A stretch of 13,668 nt of DNA from Aquificaceae bacterium (GCA_027049085.1 JALTVH010000188.1:1-13668), one strand, 5' to 3'. Counted from the first letter of the stretch, positions 7,183 through 13,565 are shown. Notes: generated by a model from the sequence alone, not told the origin. A program made the numbers and translations.

Positions 7183-8354
7183 CAGAACTCCCCGACGTGC
7201 TTTATATAGTTATCAAACCTCTCCCTCACCTCTTCCATAAAGTCCCCTCCCAGCTTCTCTAAAAGAGCGTCCGCTAAGATAATAGAAAGCATTGCTTCCC
7301 CTACCACCGATGCTGCGGGGACTGCGACAACGTCTGTCCTCTCTTTACCAGCCCTGAGACCTTCCTTTGTCTCTATATCCACGGACCTCAGGGGATTCTT
7401 GAGTGTGGGGATCGGCTTCATGGTCACCCTGACAAGAATCGGCATGCCGTTGGTTATCCCTCCCTCGGTACCCCCGAGGTTATTGGAATACCTGAAGTAG
7501 CCCCTTTCCTGATCATAGCCGATCTCGTCGTGCACCTCAGAGCCAAGCCTCACAGCCGACTCAACGCCAAGACCTATCTCCACCGCCTTCATAGCCTGGA
7601 TGCTCATCATTGCCTGAGCTATCCTTCCATCAATCCTCCTGTCCCACTGGATGTGGCTCCCCAGACCCGGCGGAACGCCGAGGGCAAAGACCTCAAACAT
7701 ACCCCCCGCACTCTCACCTCTCTCCCTGACCGAGTCAATGTAATTCTTGAACTCACTGTCCTTTGAGGGATCCGGAAACCTGACCTCCGACTTTTCCGCA
7801 AGCTCATGCCTCTTTAAAAGGTCTCCCTCTTCAATGGGAAAGGAACACTCACCGATGTTCACAACGTAACTGCCAACCCTTATCCCCAGCTCCTCAAGAA
7901 ACCTCTTGCAGACAGCACCAACTGCGACTCTTGCAGAGGTTTCCCTGGCAGAAGCTCTTTCAAGTATATTCCTGAGGTCCCGCTGGTTGTATTTGATCCC
8001 ACCTGAGAGGTCTGCATGGCCTGGTCTTGGACGGGTAAAGGGAACGTAGGAAGGAGGTGGATCTCCAGCAACAGCCATTTTGTCTTTCCAGTTTTCCCAG
8101 TCCCTGTTCTCAATCCAGAGGGTTATGGGCGCGCCTATAGTTTTCCCGAACCTGACCCCAGAGAGGATCCTTACCCTGTCTTTTTCTATCTTCATCCTCC
8201 CTCCTCTGCCATAGCCCCTCTGCCTTCTGGCAAGCTCTCTGTTTATGTAATCTTCTGAAACCTCAAGGTTTGCGGGGATACCCTCAAGGATTGCGGTTAT
8301 TCCCTGACCATGGGATTCACCCGCTGTTAGAAATCTGAGGGAAAAAAGAGACAT
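7182..8354 (-). CDS. aroC: Chorismate synthase
   Basis: AroC converts 5-enolpyruvylshikimate-3-phosphate to chorismate by trans 1,4-elimination of phosphate, using reduced FMN. It is the last step of the shikimate pathway. The 390-residue protein contains TAGESHGQGITAILEGIP at the N-terminus, QRGYGRGGRMKIEKD, RPGHADLSGGIKYNQRD, RASARETSARVAVGA and the NLGGTEGGITNGMPI signature. Its length fits a type with moderate insertions compared with the ~360 of E. coli. Whether it is mono- or bifunctional (own flavin reductase) cannot be read from sequence. Its ATG abuts the rpmB TGA with no spacer (TGAATG), and AGGG in the last rpmB codons may serve as Shine-Dalgarno. No other aro gene is adjacent. Confidence 0.98.
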   Translation of the reverse strand: MSLFSLRFLTAGESHGQGITAILEGIPANLEVSEDYINRELARRQRGYGRGGRMKIEKDRVRILSGVRFGKTIGAPITLWIENRDWENWKDKMAVAGDPPPSYVPFTRPRPGHADLSGGIKYNQRDLRNILERASARETSARVAVGAVCKRFLEELGIRVGSYVVNIGECSFPIEEGDLLKRHELAEKSEVRFPDPSKDSEFKNYIDSVRERGESAGGMFEVFALGVPPGLGSHIQWDRRIDGRIAQAMMSIQAMKAVEIGLGVESAVRLGSEVHDEIGYDQERGYFRYSNNLGGTEGGITNGMPILVRVTMKPIPTLKNPLRSVDIETKEGLRAGKERTDVVAVPAASVVGEAMLSIILADALLEKLGGDFMEEVRERFDNYIKHVGEF

Positions 8355-8561
8355 TCACTGCCCTGGAACCCTGACAGCCCGCACCACCTTGCCAGCCTTC
8401 AGACACTTGGTACAGACGTACATTCTTTTAACGGTCCCGTCTGGAAGCTTCACCCTTACCTTCTGGACGTTGGGCTTGAAGAGTCTCGGATTCCTCTTGG
8501 CAGAGAAGGTGACCCTTCTGCCGTGCATAACTTTTTTTCCACAAATCTCACAGGCTGCCAT
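8355..8561 (-). CDS. rpmB: 50S ribosomal protein L28, zinc-type
   Basis: L28 is a small large-subunit protein near the E site. The 68-residue product starts MAACEICGKKVMHGRRVTFS and has two CxxC pairs, Cys4/Cys7 and Cys50/Cys53 (VCTKCLKAGKV), the four zinc ligands of the C+ form. The basic middle segment RNPRLFKPNVQKVRVKLPDG is typical. The ATG is preceded by GGAGGA and by a promoter with a perfect -10 box about 20 bases upstream, so this gene probably heads a transcript running into aroC. Together with rpmE, the window holds two zinc-dependent ribosomal proteins. Confidence 0.97.
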   Translation of the reverse strand: MAACEICGKKVMHGRRVTFSAKRNPRLFKPNVQKVRVKLPDGTVKRMYVCTKCLKAGKVVRAVRVPGQ

Positions 8562-8581
8562 TCAGTTCCTCCGGGCAGGTT

Positions 8582-8611
8582 ATTATAACAGGTGTCTTTT
8601 GAAAAACTCAA
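8582..8611 (-). promoter_or_regulatory. rpmB promoter (TTGAGT-18-TATAAT)
   Basis: On the minus strand TTGAGT (8611-8606) and TATAAT (8587-8582) are 18 bases apart, the best sigma-70-like promoter in the window. The TAA stop of the dienelactone hydrolase gene (8585-8583) is embedded within the TATAAT, and the -35 lies inside its last codons. Transcription would start about 14 bases before the rpmB ATG, leaving room for the GGAGGA ribosome site. Confidence 0.65.
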
Positions 8612-9278
8612 CAGCCATTTTCCAGGCGTCTTCTGCAACGGACTCGTTGTAAACCTCTGGCCTTTTTGTGTTCAAAAAGGCATGATTAACACCGGGATAG
8701 ACCTTTGCCTGAACCTCAATGCCGTTTTTCCAGCAGCCTTTAACGAGGTCAAGAACCTCGTCGTTGTTTACAAACTCATCCTTTTCAGCCATCACGAAGA
8801 ATATTGGGACCCTTACCCCTGCGGGATCAACAGGTGCAAGCTGGGGGAGTCCGTAAAAGGGAACGCTTGCGTCTATAAGGTCGGAAAACTTACCGGCAAA
8901 GTACATTGAGAGAGTTCCCCCACAGCAAAACCCTGTTATACCAATCTTCTTGGGATCTGTCTTCTCAATACCCTTGAGGCCCTCAACTGCGCAGGTGAAC
9001 ATTCTGTCAACCTCATCCATCCTGTTCTGGAACATGTCTGTCATCAGCGCGCCCGCATCGTCAGGATTGTCAGCGGTTTTACCTTTGTAGAAATCGGGGG
9101 CAAAGGCAACAAAGCCATCCTGAGCCAGCCTGTCCGCCAGTTCTTTTATATTAGACAGGGGTGAGTCAAGGCCCCACCACTCGTGGATGATTATCACTCC
9201 CGGTCCTGTGGTAGTTGGCTCCGCAAGGTATCCTGAAACCTCGTCACTCCCTATATTGAAGGTTACCTCTCTTCCCAT
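8583..9278 (-). CDS. Dienelactone hydrolase family alpha/beta-hydrolase
   Basis: This 231-residue cytoplasmic hydrolase belongs to the carboxymethylenebutenolidase-like family. The catalytic triad is readable: nucleophile Cys118 in GFCCGG (the G-x-C-x-G-G elbow), Asp167 in AEKDEFV, and His199 in GVNHAF. VIIIHEWWGLDSPLSNIKELADRLAQDG is the typical oxyanion/strand region. There is no signal peptide. The ATG has GGAGGG about 7-8 bases upstream. No aromatic-degradation gene (chlorocatechol pathway) is nearby, so the true substrate is probably another lactone or ester and cannot be assigned. A possible -10 (TAAAAT, minus strand 9308-9303) lies just after the upstream ygfZ stop, so it may be separately transcribed. 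Confidence 0.9.
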   Translation of the reverse strand: MGREVTFNIGSDEVSGYLAEPTTTGPGVIIIHEWWGLDSPLSNIKELADRLAQDGFVAFAPDFYKGKTADNPDDAGALMTDMFQNRMDEVDRMFTCAVEGLKGIEKTDPKKIGITGFCCGGTLSMYFAGKFSDLIDASVPFYGLPQLAPVDPAGVRVPIFFVMAEKDEFVNNDEVLDLVKGCWKNGIEVQAKVYPGVNHAFLNTKRPEVYNESVAEDAWKMAVEFFKRHLL

Positions 9279-9312
9279 GACGCTTCCCTCCTTCGGACTT
9301 TAATTTTACCCA

Positions 9313-10230
9313 CTACATTTCTTTCTCATCACAGGTTTTTACAACTTTCAACTTAAGATTACCCGAGGAAAGGTGGGAATCACTGACCCTGTCTCTCAGA
9401 ATGTAACCAAGAGCATACTTTCCCGAAGGGGAAAGGGATGTGATCAGACCCACCTTCTTGCCCTCATCTGTAAGGACTTCAGAAGGCTCCCCCGTTCCCT
9501 CAACTTCAAAGAGGGCAAGCACTCTGGGCGTCCTTCCCCTGTAATAGACTCTTGCAATTGCCTCCTGACCAACGTAACAGCCCTTGTTCATATCAATTGC
9601 ATGCTCAACAAGGCATGCCTCAAGGGGTGAAAAACCCTCTCTCAGCTCCTTTCCTATTCTCGGAACGAGGGCCCTTATCCTTTCTTCCTCAAACTCTTTT
9701 TCTTCCACTTCGCTTTCGGCAGGAAGATGGGATAGAAATGAATTCAGATCCCCGATCAGGTCGTAACCCTCTTTTTTCAGCCTCAAAGGATTTCTGCCGA
9801 TTAGGATCCCCTCCTTTTCCACAAACTCAAAGTCCTTTAAAGATACGCCGAAGGCGTCTTTTACGAGCTCTGAAGATCCTTCGCCGTAAATAAATATGTG
9901 AGAAAGGCTTTCTGTGAGGTCCTCAAAAAAGACCTTAAGGGAAAGCTTGAGTCTTTCAAACTCTTCAATGACCATACTTGATGCCAGCTCTGTGTCAAGG
10001 AGAAAGGAATCTTCCGTCCTGTATATGAAGAAGTCGCCCACTGGCTGACCGTTCTGCCTTAGCCAGAGGTTGTAGTTAAAGGATCCCTGCGTAAGGTTTT
10101 TGATGTTGTTGGTCAAAAGGCTGTGGAGAAAGTGAGTGTGTTCTTCCGGGGCGGTCATTCCCTTCATCATGACCTTCAGGGGCTTACCGTAAACCCTGAT
10201 CTTTGATCTATTGAGTTTTATCCACTTCAT
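9313..10230 (-). CDS. ygfZ: YgfZ/GcvT-like folate-binding protein (Fe-S cluster maintenance)
   Basis: YgfZ proteins bind folate and support assembly or repair of certain [4Fe-4S] enzymes, such as radical-SAM MiaB in E. coli. The 305-residue product has the family signature KGCYVGQE (residues 216-223) with the conserved Cys, preceded by FSPLEACLVEHAIDMN and followed by RVYYRGRTPRVLALFEVEG. The aminomethyltransferase-like fold begins near the N-terminus with FLHSLLTNNIKNL. The frame is open further upstream to 10302, but those 24 codons overlap ribD and look unlike the family. MKWIKL at 10230 gives a 10-base gap to the ribD stop and is the likelier start. Only AAAGG directly next to the ATG resembles a ribosome site, so the start is moderately uncertain. 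Confidence 0.88.
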   Translation of the reverse strand: MKWIKLNRSKIRVYGKPLKVMMKGMTAPEEHTHFLHSLLTNNIKNLTQGSFNYNLWLRQNGQPVGDFFIYRTEDSFLLDTELASSMVIEEFERLKLSLKVFFEDLTESLSHIFIYGEGSSELVKDAFGVSLKDFEFVEKEGILIGRNPLRLKKEGYDLIGDLNSFLSHLPAESEVEEKEFEEERIRALVPRIGKELREGFSPLEACLVEHAIDMNKGCYVGQEAIARVYYRGRTPRVLALFEVEGTGEPSEVLTDEGKKVGLITSLSPSGKYALGYILRDRVSDSHLSSGNLKLKVVKTCDEKEM

Positions 10231-10240
10231 CCTTTTACTC

Positions 10241-11329
10241 TTACCACCTGAGCCCGCCCTTTTCCATGACGGGAACATACTCAAAGACCCTCTCGTCTCC
10301 AAGGGTTATCTCTCTCCTGAGGATCATTTCCATAGCGGAAGAAACCCGGTCAATGCCGAGGTCCCCTATGCTTCTTCCCTCGCCTATTATCTTTGGAGAG
10401 GTGAAGAGAACAAGCCTGTCCCACAGATTTTCTTTAAGGAACTGTGTAACTGTGTAAGCCCCACCCTCAACGAGAACGTGAACAACCTCTCTTCTGTGAA
10501 GCTCTTCCAGTACATTTTTAAGGCTGAAGTTCTCAAGGAACACGGTAATCGCACCTTTTTCAGCAAGAACCTCTTCAAGTTCTCTATTTCTTACACCGTG
10601 AAATATCACTGTTGGTGCAGATGTATCTCTGATTATCTTTAATTCCGGTTTAATGCGAAGGTCAGGATCAAGAACAACCCTTAACGGGTTGTGTGCTGAG
10701 GGAATGTTTCTGACTGTAAGGAGGGGGTCGTCTCTGAGAGCGGTTTCAACACCGATAAGAACAGCCCCCGCTTTCATTCTTAACCTGTGGGCAAACCTCC
10801 TTGCCCTCTCTGAAGTGATCCATTTACTGTCACCCGTAGAAGTAGCAATCTTTCCGTCTGCACTCTGGGCAAGTTTGAGGGTAACGTAAGGCCTTGAGTC
10901 AGTTATGTAACGGAAAAAATCTTCGTTGACTACTCTCGCCTCCTTTTCAAGGAGACCTACCTCAACTTCAATTCCCGCTGACCTGAGCTTTTTAACACCT
11001 CCGCCGGCAATGATAGGGTTTGGGTCTGTAACCGCAACGTAAACCTTCCTTATTCCAGCTCTGATTATGGCGTCCGTACAGGGCGGTGTTCTCCCCCAGT
11101 GGGTGCAGGGCTCAAGGGTAAGGTACATGGTTGCACCCTTTGCCCTTTCCCCCGCCTGATTGAGGGCAACTATCTCCGCGTGGGGCAGACCTGCCTTCTC
11201 GTGGTTCCCAATACCAACTATCTCCCCATCCTTGACTATTACACAACCCACAGTGGGATTGGGATGGGTAAGACCCTTGCGCCTGCGCGCAAGGGTAAGT
11301 GCAAGGTTCATAAAGTTCTTTTCAACCAT
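10241..11329 (-). CDS. ribD: Bifunctional riboflavin biosynthesis deaminase/reductase RibD
   Basis: RibD performs two steps of riboflavin synthesis: hydrolytic deamination of the pyrimidine made by GTP cyclohydrolase II, then NADPH reduction of the ribose side chain. The 362-residue protein has an N-terminal zinc deaminase domain with His50 and Glu52 (LPHAEIVAL), Cys75 and Cys84 (EPCTHWGRTPPC). The C-terminal reductase domain starts near residue 145 (YVTLKLAQSADGKIATSTGDS) and includes VLIGVETALRDDPLLTVR and VHVLVEGGAYTVTQFL. The ATG overlaps the TAA of the DUF302 gene (TAATG). No Shine-Dalgarno is evident, so translation is probably coupled. Other rib genes are absent here, and I saw no FMN riboswitch. 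Confidence 0.97.
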   Translation of the reverse strand: MVEKNFMNLALTLARRRKGLTHPNPTVGCVIVKDGEIVGIGNHEKAGLPHAEIVALNQAGERAKGATMYLTLEPCTHWGRTPPCTDAIIRAGIRKVYVAVTDPNPIIAGGGVKKLRSAGIEVEVGLLEKEARVVNEDFFRYITDSRPYVTLKLAQSADGKIATSTGDSKWITSERARRFAHRLRMKAGAVLIGVETALRDDPLLTVRNIPSAHNPLRVVLDPDLRIKPELKIIRDTSAPTVIFHGVRNRELEEVLAEKGAITVFLENFSLKNVLEELHRREVVHVLVEGGAYTVTQFLKENLWDRLVLFTSPKIIGEGRSIGDLGIDRVSSAMEMILRREITLGDERVFEYVPVMEKGGLRW

Positions 11330-11709
11330 TAAAGGGACTTTTCAATTATTTCTTTAATGAGCGACTCAACCTTTTGTGCCACGTCCTCAAGACCCGGCTC
11401 ATTAAACATGCTTATCATCTCCGTAGGTGCTATGGTACTGACTACAGTCTTATCGCCACTCTGAAAAACGGCAACTCTACACGGAAGTGCGGTTGCTATG
11501 TAAGGATTCTTAGAGAGAACCCTCTGGGCAGAGGAAGGCTGGCATATCTCAACTATCACGGACTGATAATCTATAGGCGTTCCCTTATTCTGAAGAATGT
11601 TTGTCACCTCGTGGGTTGCAAGAACACCAAAGCCCCGTGCTTTTGCTTCCTCCTCTATCTTCTGCCTCACCTCCTGAACGCTCCTGGTAGTTTCGTAATT
11701 GATCAGCAT
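11329..11709 (-). CDS. DUF302 family protein
   Basis: This 126-residue soluble protein starts MLINYETTRSVQEVRQKIEEEAKARGFGVLATHEV and has the DUF302 core (EICQPSSAQRVLSKNPYIATALPCRVAVFQ, then VVSTIAPTEMISMF), with a C-terminal helix carrying a Lys/Glu pattern. The family has no established biochemical role. The conserved Cys in LPCRV and another in EICQP are visible. No signal peptide or membrane segment is present. The ATG has an excellent Shine-Dalgarno, AGGAGGTGA, made of the last two Arg codons and the stop of the upstream lptE-like gene. Its stop overlaps the ribD start. The neighbours are LPS assembly and riboflavin genes, which gives no functional hint. Confidence 0.88.
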   Translation of the reverse strand: MLINYETTRSVQEVRQKIEEEAKARGFGVLATHEVTNILQNKGTPIDYQSVIVEICQPSSAQRVLSKNPYIATALPCRVAVFQSGDKTVVSTIAPTEMISMFNEPGLEDVAQKVESLIKEIIEKSL

Positions 11710-11713
11710 CTCT

Positions 11714-12133
11714 TCACCTCCTCAGATTTTGAAGAATATAAGAATATATTTTATCCGTTAAGTCATCTATGGCCCTCCTTCTCGGAAGGTCCCCTGAAGA
11801 CCCAGTGGGCAAACTATAAGGGACTGTTGACCTGACGGTAAAGGACCTCTCGCCCAAGCTTACTTGAAGTATGATTGAGAGATTGTACAGATTTATCCTC
11901 TGCTCTGCGGTGTACGCTATGGGAACCTGCTCAAACTTTGTAACAATAAGCCTGACAGGGTCGTAATCCTCACTGCATGAGAGCCTGTTTCCCGTTTCAA
12001 TGATCGCCCTCTCAACCGCCTTCAGAAGAGCATACTCAAGGTAAGGGTCGTCGGAGGGATTTTCAATGTCCTTGATACAGTAGGTATTGGCAAGAACAAG
12101 GGCAGGAAGTAAAAGGGGAATCAAACCTCTCAA
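11714..12133 (-). CDS. LptE-like LPS-assembly protein (secreted)
   Basis: The 139-residue product begins with a short signal peptide (MRG then LIPLLLPALVLA) and continues with a pattern I recognise from LptE/RlpB. A strand runs directly into IKDIENPSDDPYLEYALLKAVERAI, then LIVTKFEQVPIAYTAEQRINLYNLSIILQVSL (compare 'xITxxxxxPLxYDxxxRxxxYRVTVxVxVxL' in LptE), and a final helix RRRAIDDLTDKIYSYIL. LptE plugs the LptD barrel and binds LPS at the outer membrane. There is no lipobox: the Cys at 19 follows NTY, not L-A/S-G/A. The start is TTG, overlapping the coaD TGA as TTGA, with GGGAGAAG upstream. The family assignment is by pattern from memory and is weaker than for the neighbours; otherwise call it a secreted protein. 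Confidence 0.62.
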   Translation of the reverse strand: MRGLIPLLLPALVLANTYCIKDIENPSDDPYLEYALLKAVERAIIETGNRLSCSEDYDPVRLIVTKFEQVPIAYTAEQRINLYNLSIILQVSLGERSFTVRSTVPYSLPTGSSGDLPRRRAIDDLTDKIYSYILQNLRR

Positions 12134-12606
12134 GGGAACTTCTCCCTAAGCTTCTTTTCAACGTAGGGATGGACAAGACCACTGAGATCCCCACGGTAGG
12201 AGGCAACATCCCTCACGATCGTTGAGCTTATATGAATAAACTCCTGAGAGGGCATCATGAATATCGTTTCTACACCTGCAAGCCTGAAGTTGGTGAGGGC
12301 TATCTGTAGCTCATACTCAAAATCGGTGAACAGCCTGACACCTCTCACAGTAAACCTGATCCCCTCCTTTTTCATAAAATCAACAAGAAGGGAATCAAAG
12401 GGCTTAACCTGAACCCTGTCTCCGAGATCCCTGACCATTTCCCTGAACATCTCGGTACGCTCCTCTATGGTGAAGAGGAGCTCCTTTCTGGGTCTTACAG
12501 CAATGGCTACCACAAGGTCATCAAAGATCTCCAGACTCCTCCTCGCAATGTCAAGATGGCCGAGGTGGGGTGGGTCAAAGGTTCCGGGGTAAACCGCCCT
12601 CTTCAT
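12130..12606 (-). CDS. coaD: Phosphopantetheine adenylyltransferase
   Basis: CoaD transfers AMP from ATP to 4'-phosphopantetheine, giving dephospho-CoA, the penultimate and often rate-limiting step of CoA synthesis. The 158-residue protein matches the family length. It shows the nucleotidyltransferase motif VYPGTFDPPHLGHLDIARR (TxGH), FTVRGVRLFTDFEYELQIAL for pantetheine contact, and the ISSTIVRDVASYRGDLSGLV motif. The ATG overlaps the rsmD TGA (ATGA) and GGAG lies about 9 bases upstream. The rsmD-coaD pair is a common bacterial arrangement, which supports both calls. Confidence 0.97.
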   Translation of the reverse strand: MKRAVYPGTFDPPHLGHLDIARRSLEIFDDLVVAIAVRPRKELLFTIEERTEMFREMVRDLGDRVQVKPFDSLLVDFMKKEGIRFTVRGVRLFTDFEYELQIALTNFRLAGVETIFMMPSQEFIHISSTIVRDVASYRGDLSGLVHPYVEKKLREKFP

Positions 12607-13067
12607 TTTTTCACTCTCCAGATTGAAAGGGCTGTATCTCCATACTCCTTCCTCTGATCGCAGGGAAAGTCCTTCTTCCTTTCATGCTCAAGAATAAAGA
12701 TACCTTCAGGTGAAAGCCTTTCAAGACACAGAGTTATCAGCTTTCTATAATCCCTGAAGCTGTATGGTGGGTCTGCAAAGATGATGTCGGCTTTATCTTT
12801 CAAAGTCTTCAGATATTTAAGAGTATCTGCCCTGACGACCTTACCCCTTGTCTTACCTGCCAGTTCCCTTACGAGGTAAGGATCCCTTTCAACGAATATC
12901 ACTTTTGCACCGCGCCTTTCTGCCTCAAGACCCACGCCTCCTGTGCCCGCAAAAAGGTCTATAAAGGTTTTTCCGGAGATTTCACCGAGGATGTTGCCAA
13001 GTATGTTAAAGATCGCATTTCTGACCAGGGAAGAGGTTGGTCTCAGCCTTCTTCTTGTGTTTTTCAC
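12603..13067 (-). CDS. rsmD: 16S rRNA (guanine-N2) methyltransferase RsmD
   Basis: RsmD methylates G966 (E. coli numbering) of 16S rRNA using S-adenosylmethionine. The 154-residue protein has the SAM-binding motif FIDLFAGTGGVGLEAERRGA (residues 35-54), the acidic loop VERDPY, and the catalytic IIFADPPYSF (DPPY at 99-102). It begins only with RRRLRPTSSLVRNAIFNIL. The usual N-terminal piece with an IGGxxRGRxL-like element is missing, making it about 30-40 residues short. The GTG start is preceded immediately by an in-frame TGA, so no upstream extension in this frame is possible. There is no Shine-Dalgarno, and TATAAT ends 8 bases before the GTG. It heads the long minus-strand run and is adjacent to coaD as in many genomes. 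Confidence 0.93.
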   Translation of the reverse strand: MKNTRRRLRPTSSLVRNAIFNILGNILGEISGKTFIDLFAGTGGVGLEAERRGAKVIFVERDPYLVRELAGKTRGKVVRADTLKYLKTLKDKADIIFADPPYSFRDYRKLITLCLERLSPEGIFILEHERKKDFPCDQRKEYGDTALSIWRVKK

Positions 13068-13075
13068 TCAAAAGG

Positions 13076-13081
13076 ATTATA
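13076..13081 (-). promoter_or_regulatory. rsmD -10 box, leaderless arrangement
   Basis: TATAAT reads on the minus strand and is followed by 8 bases and then the rsmD GTG. Transcription would begin at or next to the start codon. It overlaps candidate plus-strand -10 sequences for speH, so the two divergent promoters would compete. The short palindrome ATACTGTAT (13079-13087) lies across them and could be an operator, though this is speculative. No clear -35 is visible. Confidence 0.5.
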
Positions 13082-13105
13082 CTGTATATTTGCCTTACAG
13101 GAGGG
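13078..13105 (+). promoter_or_regulatory. Candidate speH promoter -10 boxes and leader-ORF ribosome site
   Basis: TATACT (13078-13083) and TATATT (13085-13090) are plus-strand -10 candidates. AGGAGGG (13099-13105) is a strong Shine-Dalgarno 8 bases before an ATG that is not the speH start. The intergenic stretch 13068-13166 otherwise holds only the short leader ORF and the speH ribosome site GGGAGGA. The -35 is not convincing. Confidence 0.4.
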
Positions 13106-13113
13106 TTCCAGTC

Positions 13114-13197
13114 ATGAGTTTGCTTGTTTCAACCCTGCTTCAAAACTTTTCAAGGGAGGACAGAAAATGGCAAAGACCCTCGGACTGCATATCCTAG
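13114..13197 (+). CDS. Candidate leader ORF upstream of and overlapping speH
   Basis: This 27-residue ORF (MSLLVSTLLQNFSREDRKWQ, then seven more residues) starts with ATG after AGGAGGG at an ideal 8-base spacing and stops at TAG, 31 bases inside speH in a different frame. The speH Shine-Dalgarno is within its codons. I recognise no homology. The arrangement resembles a regulatory upstream ORF or a translational-coupling leader. It could equally be chance in a short intergenic region. Evidence is only the ribosome site, the position immediately after the predicted transcription start, and the overlap. Confidence 0.35.
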   Translation: MSLLVSTLLQNFSREDRKWQRPSDCIS

Positions 13198-13565
13198 CGG
13201 ACCTTTACGGAGTGGATCCTCACCTGATCGACAGGGTAGAGGACATAAAAGACCTCCTTGAAACAGCGGTCAGAACCGCTGGTCTCACAAAGATCTCATC
13301 ACATTACTTCCAGTTCCAGCCCCACGGCGCAACAGGAGTCATACTTCTTGCAGAATCCCACATATCAATTCACACCTGGCCTGAACACGGTCTGGCTACC
13401 GTTGACGTCTTTACCTGTGGTGACCCTGAAAAGGCGCACAGGGCAATGGAATATATAATTGAGTACCTTAAACCCGAAAGGGTCGAGCAGAAGGTTCATC
13501 AGAGGGGAGAGGTCTCTGCCCCACAGCAGTCCGAGGAAGTTAGGAGCGTGCTCCTGAGCGCGTGA
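13167..13565 (+). CDS. speH: S-adenosylmethionine decarboxylase proenzyme
   Basis: SpeH self-cleaves to a pyruvoyl enzyme that decarboxylates S-adenosylmethionine, supplying aminopropyl groups for spermidine and longer polyamines important in thermophiles. The 132-residue proenzyme is of the class 1B (Thermotoga/Bacillus) type. LGLHILADLYGVDPHLID is at the N-terminus. The processing site is Glu63-Ser64 within LLAESHISIHTWPEHGLATV (Ser64 becomes the pyruvoyl group); His69 and Cys84 (FTCG) match the known processing and catalytic residues. The last ~15 residues are a polar tail unlike the core. The ATG follows GGGAGGA at a good spacing. It is divergent from rsmD and convergent with the next gene, and no other polyamine gene is in the window. 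Confidence 0.96.
   Translation: MAKTLGLHILADLYGVDPHLIDRVEDIKDLLETAVRTAGLTKISSHYFQFQPHGATGVILLAESHISIHTWPEHGLATVDVFTCGDPEKAHRAMEYIIEYLKPERVEQKVHQRGEVSAPQQSEEVRSVLLSA

Noticed and set aside
8583..9278. Assigning the hydrolase to chlorocatechol degradation
   Set aside because: The triad fits the family, but no aromatic-degradation genes are nearby and many family members act on other substrates.
10231..10302. Longer ygfZ reading frame starting at 10302
   Set aside because: The extra 24 residues overlap ribD and are unlike YgfZ N-termini. MKWIKL at 10230 fits better.
11374..11835. 153-residue plus-strand open frame opposite DUF302 and the lptE-like gene
   Set aside because: It is long, but spans the junction of two opposite-strand genes with clear ribosome sites. 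No start signal or family resemblance was found.
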